From NCBI GenBank assembly GCA_003116995.1, contig BDSL01000010.1:620001-684000 (forward strand): a stretch of 64,000 nt of DNA, read 5' to 3'. Positions 31,100-41,738 of this stretch are shown piece by piece (positions within the stretch are counted from its first letter, which is position 1; each line of letters starts with the position of its first letter). The notes under the pieces are model-generated. The model saw only the letters and a list, made by a program, of their open reading frames with translations, made no database searches and was not told the DNA's origin. Made by a program: the position numbers and the translations under genes. Source of the DNA: Yamagishiella unicocca. Its lineage: Eukaryota > Chlorophyta > Chlorophyceae > Chlamydomonadales > Volvocaceae.

Positions 31100-34000
31100 T
31101 CACTTCTTCTTTTGCGGTGCGGGGAACTGGATGTAGTCCTCGCCCTGCTTGACGGCTCCCTTCGACCCGGACTCAGACTTGGACTCAGACTTGGACTCGG
31201 ACTTCTCCGAGGTCTTGGACTCCGACTTGGACCCGGCTTTGGGGGCTGCTGGCTGCTCGTCCGCAGGCGAGGCCTTGCCAGACTTGGCGTAGCTGCTGGC
31301 GGCGCTGCGAATGGCCTCCTCGGTGGGCGGGCAGGGGGTGCGGCCGCAGCTGCGCGCGCAGTAGCCGGCCTGCATGCGAGGCGTGCGAGGCGTGCGGGGC
31401 GACAGTGAGATACATGACTTGTTAAAAAGGCGCACATGCGACCGGGAGGGCTCAGGGATTTAGCTAGCAACACGGTGTGTGTGTGCGTGTGTGTGTGTTG
31501 GTGGGGGCGTTGGGTAGAACCGGACGGAAGGCGGCGCGCGCACGGGCGACATCGAGCGACGTGATAGTAGGAGGAGGGCGCAGTGGCAATTGCCAAGCAC
31601 CTCCGCGCAGTGGTGTCCTTGCAACGTCCTGCGCTAGCTGGCGCGCCGCGGACGACGACCGGAGGTGAGCAGCACACCGCCATCTCTGAGACCCCCGGCG
31701 CTTCCCGCCCACCGAGGCCGCGAGCGCTCCTACCTCTGTCATCCATGACTCGTTGCACTTGCCGAACGCCGCCTGCGGGCGATACACGGCGTTATGCAGG
31801 GAGAGCCCAGGCGGGCACGGAAGGCAGGGTGGGTGGGAATGGCTACTGGGGCGGTGAGGGTGGCAGACGTGGAGGTCAGTGGAGGAGCTGCTCCTGCACG
31901 CCGGCCCTGCAACCGTCACTGCACGGTAACTCCCGTCGCCTCCCCTCCCCGGCCCCTCCCCGGCCCCTTGCCGGCCCCCTCCCACCTGCTGCGTGCAGTT
32001 GTACTCGGAGGTCGGAGGCACGTCGTCGCAGGTCTTGCAGGGCTGGCGGCCGCAAGTCTTGGAGCAGTAGGCGAAGCTGCTCGCACGAGCGGCGTAGCGC
32101 GGGCAGGGAGGGAGGCGGGCAGGGAGGCAGGCAGGGAGGCAGGCAGGGAGGCAAGGAGGAGGGCGTCAGGCTGGCGGCCGGGGTACTTCCTCGATGGTGG
32201 TGTCGTACTGCGCCCGTGCAGCAGCACATGGTGATACCGGTACATCTGCGGCGGTGAGGTTTCGGAGCGTGTGCTGAACGTATGCGAGGGAAGGGTTGCA
32301 GTGATGACCCTGCCCCACGACAGCCGCACTCTTGGCGGCTGCACGCGACAGTCAGAGGGCAGCCGTTAGGGATCTCCCACCCTGCCCGGCTTGCCCTCCG
32401 CATAGGGCGCGTCTCGCAGCTAGGTTGGCCTGCTGGCTTAGCTTGCGATCCTCCTGCCCTGGGCCCCCCACGCTCCCGCTCACGCTCCATTGCCCCTCCT
32501 CTGCCCCTCTCGTCGCCGCCGCCTCCCCCGCCGCACTTACCGAACCATGTACTCGGCATCGCACTTGGCAAACAGGCGCTGAATGGCAAAGATGGATTCG
32601 GCGCGCAATGCGGTGCACTCGTTAGATATGAGTTGTCGTAGTGGCAAGTGGGTCCCAACCCGTGAAGTAGAGCCATCGGGCGCATCGCCTGACATTGAAC
32701 GAGACGCAGGAAGAAAGGGAAAATCGCCAACCGCCCACCTGCTGCTCGCACGTGTGGCGAGTCCCGGGCGCCACGTCGGTGCAGGTGGACATGCGCACGT
32801 CCAGGGAGGGCGCGTCGGGAGCGACCTGTGTGTACGGATGTACGACGTGGGTGCAGGTGCAGGCGCCCGGGGTGTGTGTGAGAGGAGGATGGAACTTGGC
32901 AGCAACGGCAGCAGCAGGAGCAGCAGCGAATAGCAGTAAGGGGCAGTAGCAACGGGCAGTAGCAACGGGCAGTAGCAACGGGCAGTAGCAACGGGCAGTA
33001 GCAACGGGCAGTAGCAACGGGCAGTAGCAACGGAAGCGCACTAACCAGCCCAAACTGAAGCGCACTAACCGTGGTGGGGGCGTCCTCGTCTTCGGCCTCA
33101 GCGGGAAGGGGTGCAGCGATGGTGGCGATGGGGGGGACAATGGGGCCGCCGGGGACCACAGCCACTCCAACAGGGGCGGGGAGGGTGCGGGGGACGCCGG
33201 CGGCAGGAGTCGCGAGGTTGGCGACGGTGACGGTGGGCCGCCTCGAAGCAGGCAGGGTGGTGGCCACCCGCGGGTCGGCCAAGCCGCCGGGCGCAACTGC
33301 TGAAGCCGGGGCGGGCATGGTGGCGGGCCTGGGCAAGGCGGACGGAACGCCGGGCCGCACGGCTGATGCGGGCACGGCGGCTGGCAGGGCGGAGGGAATG
33401 GCCGTTGGCGTCATCGCTGCAGGGAAGGGTCCAGGGATGGGCTCCGGTACGGCATCCGGCGCAGCCATTGGCACTGCGGGAGGTAGCGTATCGGGGATAG
33501 GCGCGATCATGTCCGTGGGCACGGCGCCTGGCACCGGAGGGATGGCTGCTGGCAGGGCGGCGGGAACCCCCGGTGCTGCGACGGTGGCGGGCTTTGCCGC
33601 CGGCTTGGGGAGCGCGCGGGCTGCTGCTGGTGTTGCTGCAGGTGAGGGCAGGGCAGCCGCGGCCGCTGCGCCGGCGGCCGGAGTCGGTGGCGGCGGGATG
33701 GCAGCGGCCGCAGGCACCGTGGGAGTGGCGGAGGCTGTGGCCGGCTTTGGAAGGGGTGCAGGCAGCGCCGGCTTCCCGGGCGCCGGGGGGGGCTGCTGGG
33801 CCATGGCGGCGATTGCCATGCCTGAAGGGTAACGATGGAGGTGCGAAAAGGGCGGAGTGGGGGGCAGGGAGCGTCGGTGAGGCTGCCACTGGCGGTCGTG
33901 TGCGGATGATAGGTCGCGACCCAGGGACTTTTGCTTTTGGATCAGGATGGGAGAGGTGCCCGATGGTTCTGCCCTTTGGTCTGGAACCCACTGTAGCAGT

Positions 34001-34127
34001 TACTAACAGGATAGGACGCGGGCACCTTCACGAGGCTGCCACAGCTGCAGCAAATATCTATTGGGACAAACTCACCGGAGACCAACAAAGCCATGAGGGA
34101 TGTCATGGCGGTTTGCTGGCGACCCAT
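31100..34127 (-). CDS. Secreted Pro/Ala-rich protein with two ShKT modules (442 aa, 7 exons)
   Basis: Minus exons 34127-34076, 33821-33070, 32825-32739, 32578-32541, 32076-31986, 31772-31734 and 31369-31100 join in frame (1,329 nt). A signal peptide (MTSLMALLVSG, then MAIAAMA) is split by intron 1, with likely cleavage before QQPPP. Residues about 25-268 are a Pro/Ala-rich stalk. Two ShKT-type modules follow. Their Cys residues are at 283, 294, 303, 314, 318, 323 and 326, 337, 346, 357, 361, 366, so the spacing 11-9-11-4-5 is identical in both. The motifs CTDVAPGTRHTC and CDDVPPTSEYNC match the usual ShKT opening, and SKTCG / ARSCG the end. The tail is Lys/Ser/Glu repeats (KSESKSES) ending PQKKK. 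ShKT modules are small disulfide folds common in algal extracellular proteins. The likely place is wall or matrix; the partner is unknown. An alternative acceptor three bases upstream (32080) would add one residue and break the matching spacing. Confidence 0.85.
32633..32702 (+). repeat. Dispersed repeat E, diverged copy 3
   Basis: gttgtcgtagtggcaagtgg then a block ending gggcgcatcgcctgaca. In intron 3 of the ShKT gene. Confidence 0.7.
32941..33032. repeat. 13-bp tandem repeat, about seven copies
   Basis: Unit cagtagcaacggg, nearly perfect, in intron 2 of the ShKT gene just past the donor of exon 2. Confidence 0.9.
33950..34010 (-). repeat. Dispersed repeat E, copy 4
   Basis: gcccgatggttctgcccttt then ggtctggaacccactgtagc; in intron 1 of the ShKT gene, inside the split signal peptide. 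Confidence 0.75.
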
Positions 34128-35737
34128 GGTTCGATTCGGTAGGTTCTGGGCTGGGATTCGGCGGCTTGCAGGCGGCGGAGTATTGGAGTCGGCTGGTGTG
34201 TGTGTGTGGAAAAGGAGAGCTAGTAGTAGCTACTTGAGAGCAAGTGGCGGTTTGGTGGATCAAGCGATGCGGGTGACGAGGTTTTAAGGTGCTAGGACTG
34301 CCCGGTGATGGCCGTTACAGCGGTTGATGGGTACGGCCGTCGAACTGAAAGATTCCTGGCCGTCGGTGACAGGTTGCCGTACATGTCAGCTGAGCCCGCG
34401 CGGCACCGGGAGACACGTCAAGGGTCCAGCAATGACCCACGGGACAACAGTCCAGCAGCTCTTCGCTGCCAACCTTAGCCCTTCGCGCTGTAGCGCAGCC
34501 CTCAAAACAAACAAACACACTTGGGAGGATAGATAGTCACACTCTTGAACCCTGCCGCCAAGAAGCGCTACCCTAAATCATATCCGAAAGGCGCTGCCCC
34601 AGCTACGCGGTGGCACAGCAGCGCATCTATATTGGCTTCTCTGTTGCTGTCTCAAATCCTAACACACAATATCTCTGACAATAAAAAAAGGTCGCTGCAG
34701 CGGCCGGCTGTCCGAATCCTTCAGCGCGCAGCCCCTACTTTGCCCGACGCGCTGAGCCTCAGATGCTACGACGCCTCTTGCAGGGGTTGCGCCCCGGCAG
34801 TGCCTTTGAATTTAAATTTGAATTGGTCGCGCAAAAAACAGCTCCGGCCTCCTGCAACAGCACGCTAGTCGTGGCGCGGCTCCCGACCTCGCAACACGCG
34901 AAGCACCCAGGTCCCGAGGATGGACGCCACACGGTGGAGGCAGCGGTGCCGTGAAAGAGGGACCAGAGGCAGGACCGCAGGCCGCAGGTCGCTCTGCTCC
35001 ATCAGTCCCCCGTGGTCGACAGCAAGCCGACCCACATCCCAAGAGGCTGGGGACGCACCAGGGGTGCTGTAGGGGTGCAGGCAGCACGTGCGTCCCGGCT
35101 TGCCGGCGGCTCGGCCCCTCCGGCCGCAAGCGGAACGGAGAGGTGAACGTTGGTGGGCTGAAGATGCGAGCAGGCAGATTCGCGACCCAGAACTACTGAG
35201 GAAACATCCCGAGGCTGCCAGCTCCGCAAGAATCACTCTATGCCTATGCGTGCTCGCCGACCGTCAGCCGGACCAGCTCTTATACGCGCTGACCCAGATG
35301 AAATCACATTTCCCATCCCGGCACGATCACGACGGCTGTATGCCCCATTAGATTCCCTCGCATACATATGCCCACACACACACGGAGAGACACACACACA
35401 AACACACACACACAGACAGACGCGGAGAGGCACACACGTATACTTTGGTTTTGCCGTTCGTTGTTGCTACTCGACCCGGTTTCGGAGCCGCCACACCCTT
35501 CGCGACCCACGGGTCCATTGCCCGCCAAGCCCCACGACCGGCACACGCCTTGCGTTGCCGACCACTCGCAGCCGCCTTACCTCGCGCTCCTCAGAACCCC
35601 CATCCCTCCTTTCCTCAACCCACATCGCACTCGTGGATTGCGGCCAGGAGGCCACCGCCCTCACCCCACGGCCCCCCCCCATCCACGCCACTGCTCGTCT
35701 CGCCGCCCCACCTGCCCGGTGCCCGCCCCGTCGAGCG
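34128..35737. other. Intergenic; no gene supported
   Basis: Upstream of the ShKT gene and downstream of the membrane-protein gene, both on the minus strand, so it should hold the promoter of the first and the 3'UTR of the second. Short CA repeats at about 35375-35425 explain the Thr/His-rich frames. No domain was recognised. Confidence 0.4.
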
Positions 35738-38700
35738 TCAGGAGTGCAGCCCCCCCGTCGTCCCCAGCGCCACCCCCTGCGGTCCCGCCGCCACGCAGTA
35801 GGTGAGCAGCCCCAGCACCAGCGCGCAGAAGAAGGCGACCAGCTGGTCCGGGCGGTAGTCGTCGTCGGTCGCGAAGCCCGCCACCCACACCGCCACCATG
35901 GACCAGGTGAAGGCCAGGCCGAACACCACATCGCGGAAGCGGATGAGCAGCAGCAGCGCCACTGCGGTGGCCAGCACCAGTGACACGCAGCCGGCGGTGA
36001 TGGCCACCTGGGCGCGGGGGGGGGGGGAGGGGCAGCAGCGGCAGAGGGTGAGGACCGGCGGGGCAGCCATGGTACCAGTAGCGGCAGAGGGTGAGGATTG
36101 GCAGGGCAGCAGCAGCAGCAATAGCAGTAGCAATGGTCCGAACCCTAAACCCCCCCTTCCCCTTCCCCCCACCGTTGCCGTACCTGGTCCGACCCCGTCA
36201 TCACCAGAGTCGCCAGGGTGGTGCTGTGGCAGTGCAGCACCAGCAGCCAGCCCGACGCCAGGGAGGTGGGGCACGTGAAGAGCAGGTACCCGAGGGGGGG
36301 CACACCTGCGGGCGGGGGGGAGGGGGCGGTGGCATAAGGACCCGGTCACACGGCATGGAGAAGTGCAGGCGGGCGGGGGGGGTGCTTTCATGTTCTTACG
36401 TTGCTGAGTCAGCCCCTCCCCAGCCGGTATCAGGGCACACAATGGGCCAGGTTGACTCCAGGGGAGTCAGGTGGAAGGGAGCCGGCAGGAGGAGGGGGCC
36501 GAAGTGGCTGGCCTTGGGCGCACCACGCGCGGCAGCTTCACCACCCACGTGACAGCCACCCTAATCCCGTAACCCTAAACCCTAAAACCCTCCCTCACGT
36601 AAGCCGCCCTCCCCCTGCATATCACACCGGTCCCTCACCTCCGCGAGGGAACGAGACAACCCCGCCCGCTAACTCGACCCCGCCTCGTACCCGCACATGA
36701 CCGCACACGACCGTCAGTCCCGCCCCTTCCCCGCGAACCGCACCCCGTTCCCTCCTCCTCAGTCCCGCACCCCACCTTCCCAGCACCTACCTCTTCCCCC
36801 AACCACTAATGCCCCCCTCCCCCGCCCTCCTCTCCGACAAAGCCCTCCAGCATGCATCGCCAGACGCCTCTCCTCGACAATTTACTTCGTACACGGGCTT
36901 TTTCCTTGCAACCCTCCCCCCCTCTCCCGTGCGGATCCACCGGACCGCCTCGCCAACGCATCTCCACCCCTCCGCCAACGCACCTTCGAACCCTTCCGCC
37001 TGCAGCTGCGCGTGCAGCGCCTGCACCGTCCACGCCACCCGCGTCTGCGTCGCCAGCGCCGCCATGAGCGCACACAGGCTGAAGAGCGGTGCCAGCCCCA
37101 GACCGGTGGGCGTGGCCGTCACGTGCAGCACCAGCCAGATGCTGTCCGAGTACCAGAGGATCTGCCAAGAGTGGCCTGTGGTGTGGGTGGAAACAAGGCC
37201 CAAGAGGCGCCGCACACCGGGCAGGAGGGGTGGAAGGGGCGAGCAGGTGGGGTGGAAGGGGCGGGCAGGTGGGGTGGAAGGGGCGGGCAGGTGGGGTGGA
37301 AGGGGCGGGCAGGAGGGGTGGAAGGGGCGGGCAGGAGGGGTGGAAGGGGCGGGCAGGTGGGGTGAGTAGCGGGCAGGGCAGGTGGGGTGGAAGGGGCGGG
37401 CAGGAGGGGTGGAAGGGGCGGGCAGGAGGGGTGGAAGGGGCGGGCAGGAGGGGTGGAAGGGGCGGGCAGGAGGGGTGGAAGGGGCGGGCAGGAGGGGTGG
37501 AAGGGGCGGGCAGGAGGGGTGGAAGGGGCGGGCAGGAGGGGTGGAAGGGGCGGGCAGGAGGGGTGGAAGGGGCGGGCAGGTGGGGTGGAAGGGGCGGGCA
37601 GGTGGGGTGGAAGGGGCGGGCAGGTGGGGTGGAAGGGGCGGGCAGGTGGGGTGGAAGGGGCGGGCAGGGCAGGTGCGCGCAAGCTCCGCGCACCCGTCCC
37701 TCGTGGCTCCGAAACCCCTAAACGATACCCCCCCCCCTCAGTTAAAGCCCTCCCCTGCCCCCGCACGTACCTATGCTGTCGAGCAGCCCGTCCTTCCAGC
37801 CCTTATGCTCCACCAGACTCTGACAGGCCATCGCCAGGCCCCACAAGAACAGCGTGAGGTCGCGGATGTAGTAGGCCCACCTGCGGGTAGACATGCACGA
37901 GACACACACACACAGACGAAAAACACGCACGAAACACACACGCGTGTCACGAGCCATCGAGGGCGCACGAGTAGTCACGAACCGAGGGGTGACTGCGTCC
38001 ATCCAGCCGAAAGGGCGATTGCGTTCATTGGGCCTGATGAAAGGCAATTGCGTCCATCCAGCCGAAAGGGCAACTCGTTCCGGGCTGGGGACGGACGGCA
38101 CGTGGAGAATGGCCTCGTGATCTCTCGCTGACACACACCTCAAAAGCAAGCAACAAGCCCGCTTTTGTGATGTAAAATGTATCGTACGGCTTGCTCCCTT
38201 TCGCAACACATGCACCGCCTGTACGATGCCGCGCACCCAGCAGGCGTGACGATAGGGCCGTACGCCCGATCAACCACGCGGACGCTCTGCCAAACCGCCT
38301 CCGAGTTGACCAGCACGTTGACGCAGAAGAGGACGAAGTAGACGATGGTGTTCGTTATGTGCAGCCAGGATGTATCCGCTGCCCAAAAAAACAATCGAGT
38401 ACGGAAATGGTGAGGCAGGGGAGGGGGTTGAGCGCGGGCTTGGCCCTTCCGTCGGAACGGGGGTATGGGTGCAGGGATGAAGAGGAGGGGCAGGAAGTTG
38501 CTGTGCCGAGGACCCGCCTGGACCAGCTAAATGCGTCAATGAAATGCAGAAATGCACCTGATTCGCACACCCAAATACGCTGGCACGTTTGTGATTCGCA
38601 AGCCGCACGCCTTTGCGCTTACCAGAACAAAATGGTAACTGCCATATTGAGGGTCGCCGCACAGCAGCCGGTGCGATATCGACTATGGTACTAGCCGTTG

Positions 38701-38845
38701 ATGAAGGTGGGCTCCGTTCTGGGGACGCAGGGCTGGCGCCCGCGCCTGCTCTCCGTTCTGCATCTTCCTCGACATCCGCAGGTGCAGATGCTGCAGGCCC
38801 GTCACTGCGCGTAGCTGCGAGAGTTGTCAACTCGCTTTCCGGCAT
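35738..38845 (-). CDS. Multi-pass membrane protein of unassigned family (343 aa, 6 exons)
   Basis: Minus exons 38845-38623, 38378-38264, 37880-37771, 37175-36984, 36305-36184 and 36007-35738 join in frame (1,032 nt), with donors GTAAGC, GTACGG, GTACGT, GTGCGT and GTACGG. The N-terminal 70 residues are polar, acidic and Ser/Pro-rich. About eight hydrophobic segments follow, among them TIVYFVLFCVNVLV, DLTLFLWGLAMACQSL, PPLGYLLF...GWLLVL, CVSLVLATAVALLLLI, AFTWSMVAVWVAGF and AFFCALVLGLLTYCVA. Trp residues are frequent near the membrane edges. The pattern of the last four segments faintly recalls the long tryptophan-rich sensory (TspO-like) proteins, but I cannot confirm that. No transporter or enzyme motif is visible. 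Intron 3 is filled with a 22-bp minisatellite, and intron 4 carries a family A intron repeat. Confidence 0.75.
36333..36362 (-). repeat. Intron repeat family C, reverse copy
   Basis: taaggacccggtcacacggc, diverged; in intron 4 of the membrane-protein gene. Confidence 0.5.
36571..36593. repeat. Mixed telomere-like motif
   Basis: accctaaaccctaaaaccct in intron 4 of the membrane-protein gene: one CCCTAAA and one CCCTAAAA unit. Confidence 0.75.
36840..36922 (-). repeat. Intron repeat family A, diverged reverse copy
   Basis: gccctccagcatgcatcgcc ... cgtacacgggctttttcctt, in intron 4 of the membrane-protein gene. The middle part differs from the dikinase copies. Confidence 0.6.
37219..37675. repeat. 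22-bp minisatellite, about 20 copies
   Basis: Unit gtggaaggggcgggcagg plus aggg or tggg; the two forms alternate in blocks. It fills most of intron 3 of the membrane-protein gene. Long Gly/Arg- and Pro-rich open frames here are caused by the repeat. Confidence 0.95.
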
Positions 38846-38875
38846 CCAACTTAGCTTAACAATGCGCCATGGTAG

Positions 38876-38886
38876 CCTTTATATGT
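38876..38886 (-). promoter_or_regulatory. TATA-like box upstream of the membrane-protein gene
   Basis: Minus strand reads acatataaagg, only about 30 bases before the ATG at 38845. If used, the 5'UTR would be nearly absent, so this may be chance. Confidence 0.25.
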
Positions 38887-39860
38887 AATGTGGCAGTCCT
38901 CAGCAGCGTTGTGTCTTCCTAATGGACAATACCACCTATGCAAAGCAGATATTAAAAGTGGTCACCGTAAGTACAAAGCAGAGGTTGGCGTCACGATTAT
39001 CTGGTTGTCTGCTTGTCTCGTGCTCCTTGTGACTTGCCGTACATAACATGTCTCGGAGCGACCCCCTTTCTGCGGTCCTTGCAGGTCACACCGCAATCGT
39101 TAGAGAGTATGTGCAGCTTTCATGGCTTCGCAAATACCTGCTCAGCTCAGCTCATAACCTTCGATCCGGTCGTACCCAACCAGAGCTGTCAGCCTACTGC
39201 ATCACTGCGTCCGGGAACGGGTAATGCCGCCGCGCCCAATAAATATAAAGCTGGGCCGAATCCTAGGACGTCGCTGTACAGCGTTTGCTTGTTGCGGCGC
39301 GTTGCACCTCCAACTTCCAAGTACCGGGTATTGCATCGTAACGGCTCCGATGGTACGGAAAATGCGAAACGCGGGTTCCGTAATCCGTGAAGCACGTTGA
39401 TCGCTCGCGCTTTGCGTGTGCATCGTGCGCAATGACATGGATTAGGAGCATGGACGAGCATGAGCATGAACCGGGCGATCCAAAACGTGCCGGGCGCGGC
39501 ATTTCGCTTGGTATGTCCCTGCAGATGCAGCAGCAGCAGCTTGAGCCATCTGCACATAGGTGTGTGACGGGGTGATGAGTAGGACTGGGTGAGGCTTACT
39601 TTCCTGGTGTCAGGGAGGTAACCGGGTATCAGCACAGCGCATGCCATGGACTGCTTCCTTACCGCTAGTCACATGTTCTGGCGCGTCAGCCGACTAAGTG
39701 GCCCGCTAAAGTGGCCCGCCGAGATGAACTAAACGCATTCCCTCGTGCTCGGCTGCATTTTGGTGCTTCAAGAAATGTGCAAGTCGTCCATCAAGCTAAC
39801 CCCTTGGCGCGATGCTACATCCGACCCAACCATCTTACCTTACTTGCTTGGCCCTCAAAG

Positions 39861-40074
39861 TCCGATGAGGAGCCTCCCTGGGGCACTGGGCTCTGTCAAA
39901 TCGGATGAGGAGCCTCCCTGGGGCACTGGGCTCTGTCAAATCGGATGAGGAGCCTCCCTGGGGCACTGGGCTCTGTCAAATCGGATGAGGAGCCTCCCTG
40001 GGGCACTGGGCTCTGTCAAATCGGATGAGGAGCCTCCCTGGGGCACTGGGCTCTGTCAAATCGGATGAGGAGCC
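39861..40074. repeat. 40-bp tandem repeat, about 5.4 copies
   Basis: Units start at 39861, 39901, 39941, 39981, 40021 and 40061 with tc(c/g)gatgaggagcctccctg; copies are almost identical, so the array is young. Confidence 0.95.
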
Positions 40075-41038
40075 GACGGGAGCCGGCTTACAGAGACACG
40101 GCCTCTTGGCTGCGCACGGAGGCGCCCAGTGCCGTCCTCCACCTCGTACAGGCCTTCTCTTCTCAATCTTCTCAATGTAATGGCTGACCACCACCTTAGG
40201 GTGCTCTGGCTGACGCAGACGACGCAGACAGGAGACCTGGGACTTAAGTAACGTAGTGTGGGACGGTTGGGGCCTTGCTTCACAGGCCTTCTAGTTACAG
40301 CTTTGTACGGAAAGCAGCGAAGGATAACAGTCTATGGGCCCTATGCAGGAGCAGCAGGGGGGAGGACCCCTCCGGCGGAATCTAGAGGTCCAAATCCGCG
40401 ACGCCCCGTCCAGAGGTTAGCGCCGAATAAAGGAAAGAGGACCGGTTGGCTTTGGCGCCAATCCCAAATTAGTTCAGCTCGGCAGCAATACGCAGTGCGA
40501 CACGGAATCACACTCTCACGCGAAGGGAAGCAGCTAGTCAACGCTAGGGACACCAACCTCAAGTTTCGTCGCTGGACTTATGGCGCGCGGCAGGATCAAA
40601 ACCCTTGCGAATGCAACCGACAATGATATCCATTCCTTTCAACAAACATACATACGGCACATGCGCAAAAACATCCCGTGCTGAGGTGCCACTCCAAACG
40701 AATACCACAAGTTTTACCTACTGACTACCAGCATCACGCAGCTAGCGGCATCTACATCTCGGCGCGCACACAACTGTGACACGCCGCTATCGCGTCAAGA
40801 CGTCGCTTCGTTCAACGCTTCGTTCCACGCGGCTGCTGGCCCCACACCGGCGCGCGCGCATTCAGCGCCGGCGTGGTGCGGTCGGCGCAGCTGCTGCAGC
40901 CAGCTCCGTCTTACTTTCTTGCAGGTCGCTCCTGCGGCCTGCACACGCAACACGCACTAAAGGATGCCAACAGAGGAGGCGGCCACCGCTGGCGAAGCGG
41001 CCCCTCCCCGCGTCTGCTATCGTAGCAAGTGATTAACC

Positions 41039-41070
41039 TGAAACCCTAAACCCTAAACCATAAACCCTAA
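41039..41070. repeat. Interstitial telomere-like block
   Basis: Three CCCTAAA-type units, with an imperfect one (accataaacccta). It is the longest such block in the window and lies between genes. Confidence 0.8.
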
Positions 41071-41738
41071 TATGTGTGCGCGGCAAGCCCACGAGCTGCA
41101 CTAGGCACCTGGCAGGTCCGAAAATTATAACCGCTGCACATCCATACATCCGCTCATCACAAAGGACGCCGCGCCGGCGTCCGCTGCCGCATGCACGCAT
41201 TTCCAGGAACGCGCACGCTGTTCCGCTACTTGTGACAAGTTCTGGCTCGTAACGCACGAAATGTTATGGCTCGTAAGGCACAAAACGATACACACGCGGC
41301 CGGATAGCAGTAATCGGTGTGAGGCAGCCACGCTTTCATGTGGCACCTGCACAGTATGTAAACAAGTCATACGCATACAGCTCCAAAGACATCTCGCAAC
41401 AACGACATCTCGCAACGAACAACACAAACGCGAGTCTATAAGCTCATATACACAGGGAGCACAACGTAAAGTTCGTGCGCTCTCGTAGTCCTGCCACCAC
41501 GTCCTTTTGTTTTCCGGGGCCGGTGGAGGCGGCGGCGACATACATGGCGACAATCGCAGCTGCGCCTTCTCCGCTCAATTTTTGAATTCAGGATCGTCCC
41601 GCCAGTCTCTGCTCAACAAACCGAAGGCGATGCATACCCGACACGCTTTGCAGCAATGCGGCACGAAATCATTAAGCAGCAGCAGCCCTTCGCAAGAGCA
41701 GCCGGCCCGGCCAATAGACGTCATCGTCAAGGCCGGCT

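Larger units (their letters stand above)
38887..41738. other. Intergenic; no gene supported
   Basis: The stretch is AT-richer than the genes and holds a 40-bp tandem repeat (39861-40074) and a telomere-like block (41039-41070). Open frames, such as one on the plus strand to 40626, have no motif or partner exon. Confidence 0.45.

Noticed and set aside
37089..37766. Gly/Arg-rich and Pro-rich frames on both strands
   Set aside because: Fully explained by the 22-bp minisatellite in intron 3 of the membrane-protein gene.
39861..40074. CRISPR-like array
   Set aside because: The 40-bp units are head-to-tail with no spacers, in a eukaryotic genome; it is a plain tandem repeat.
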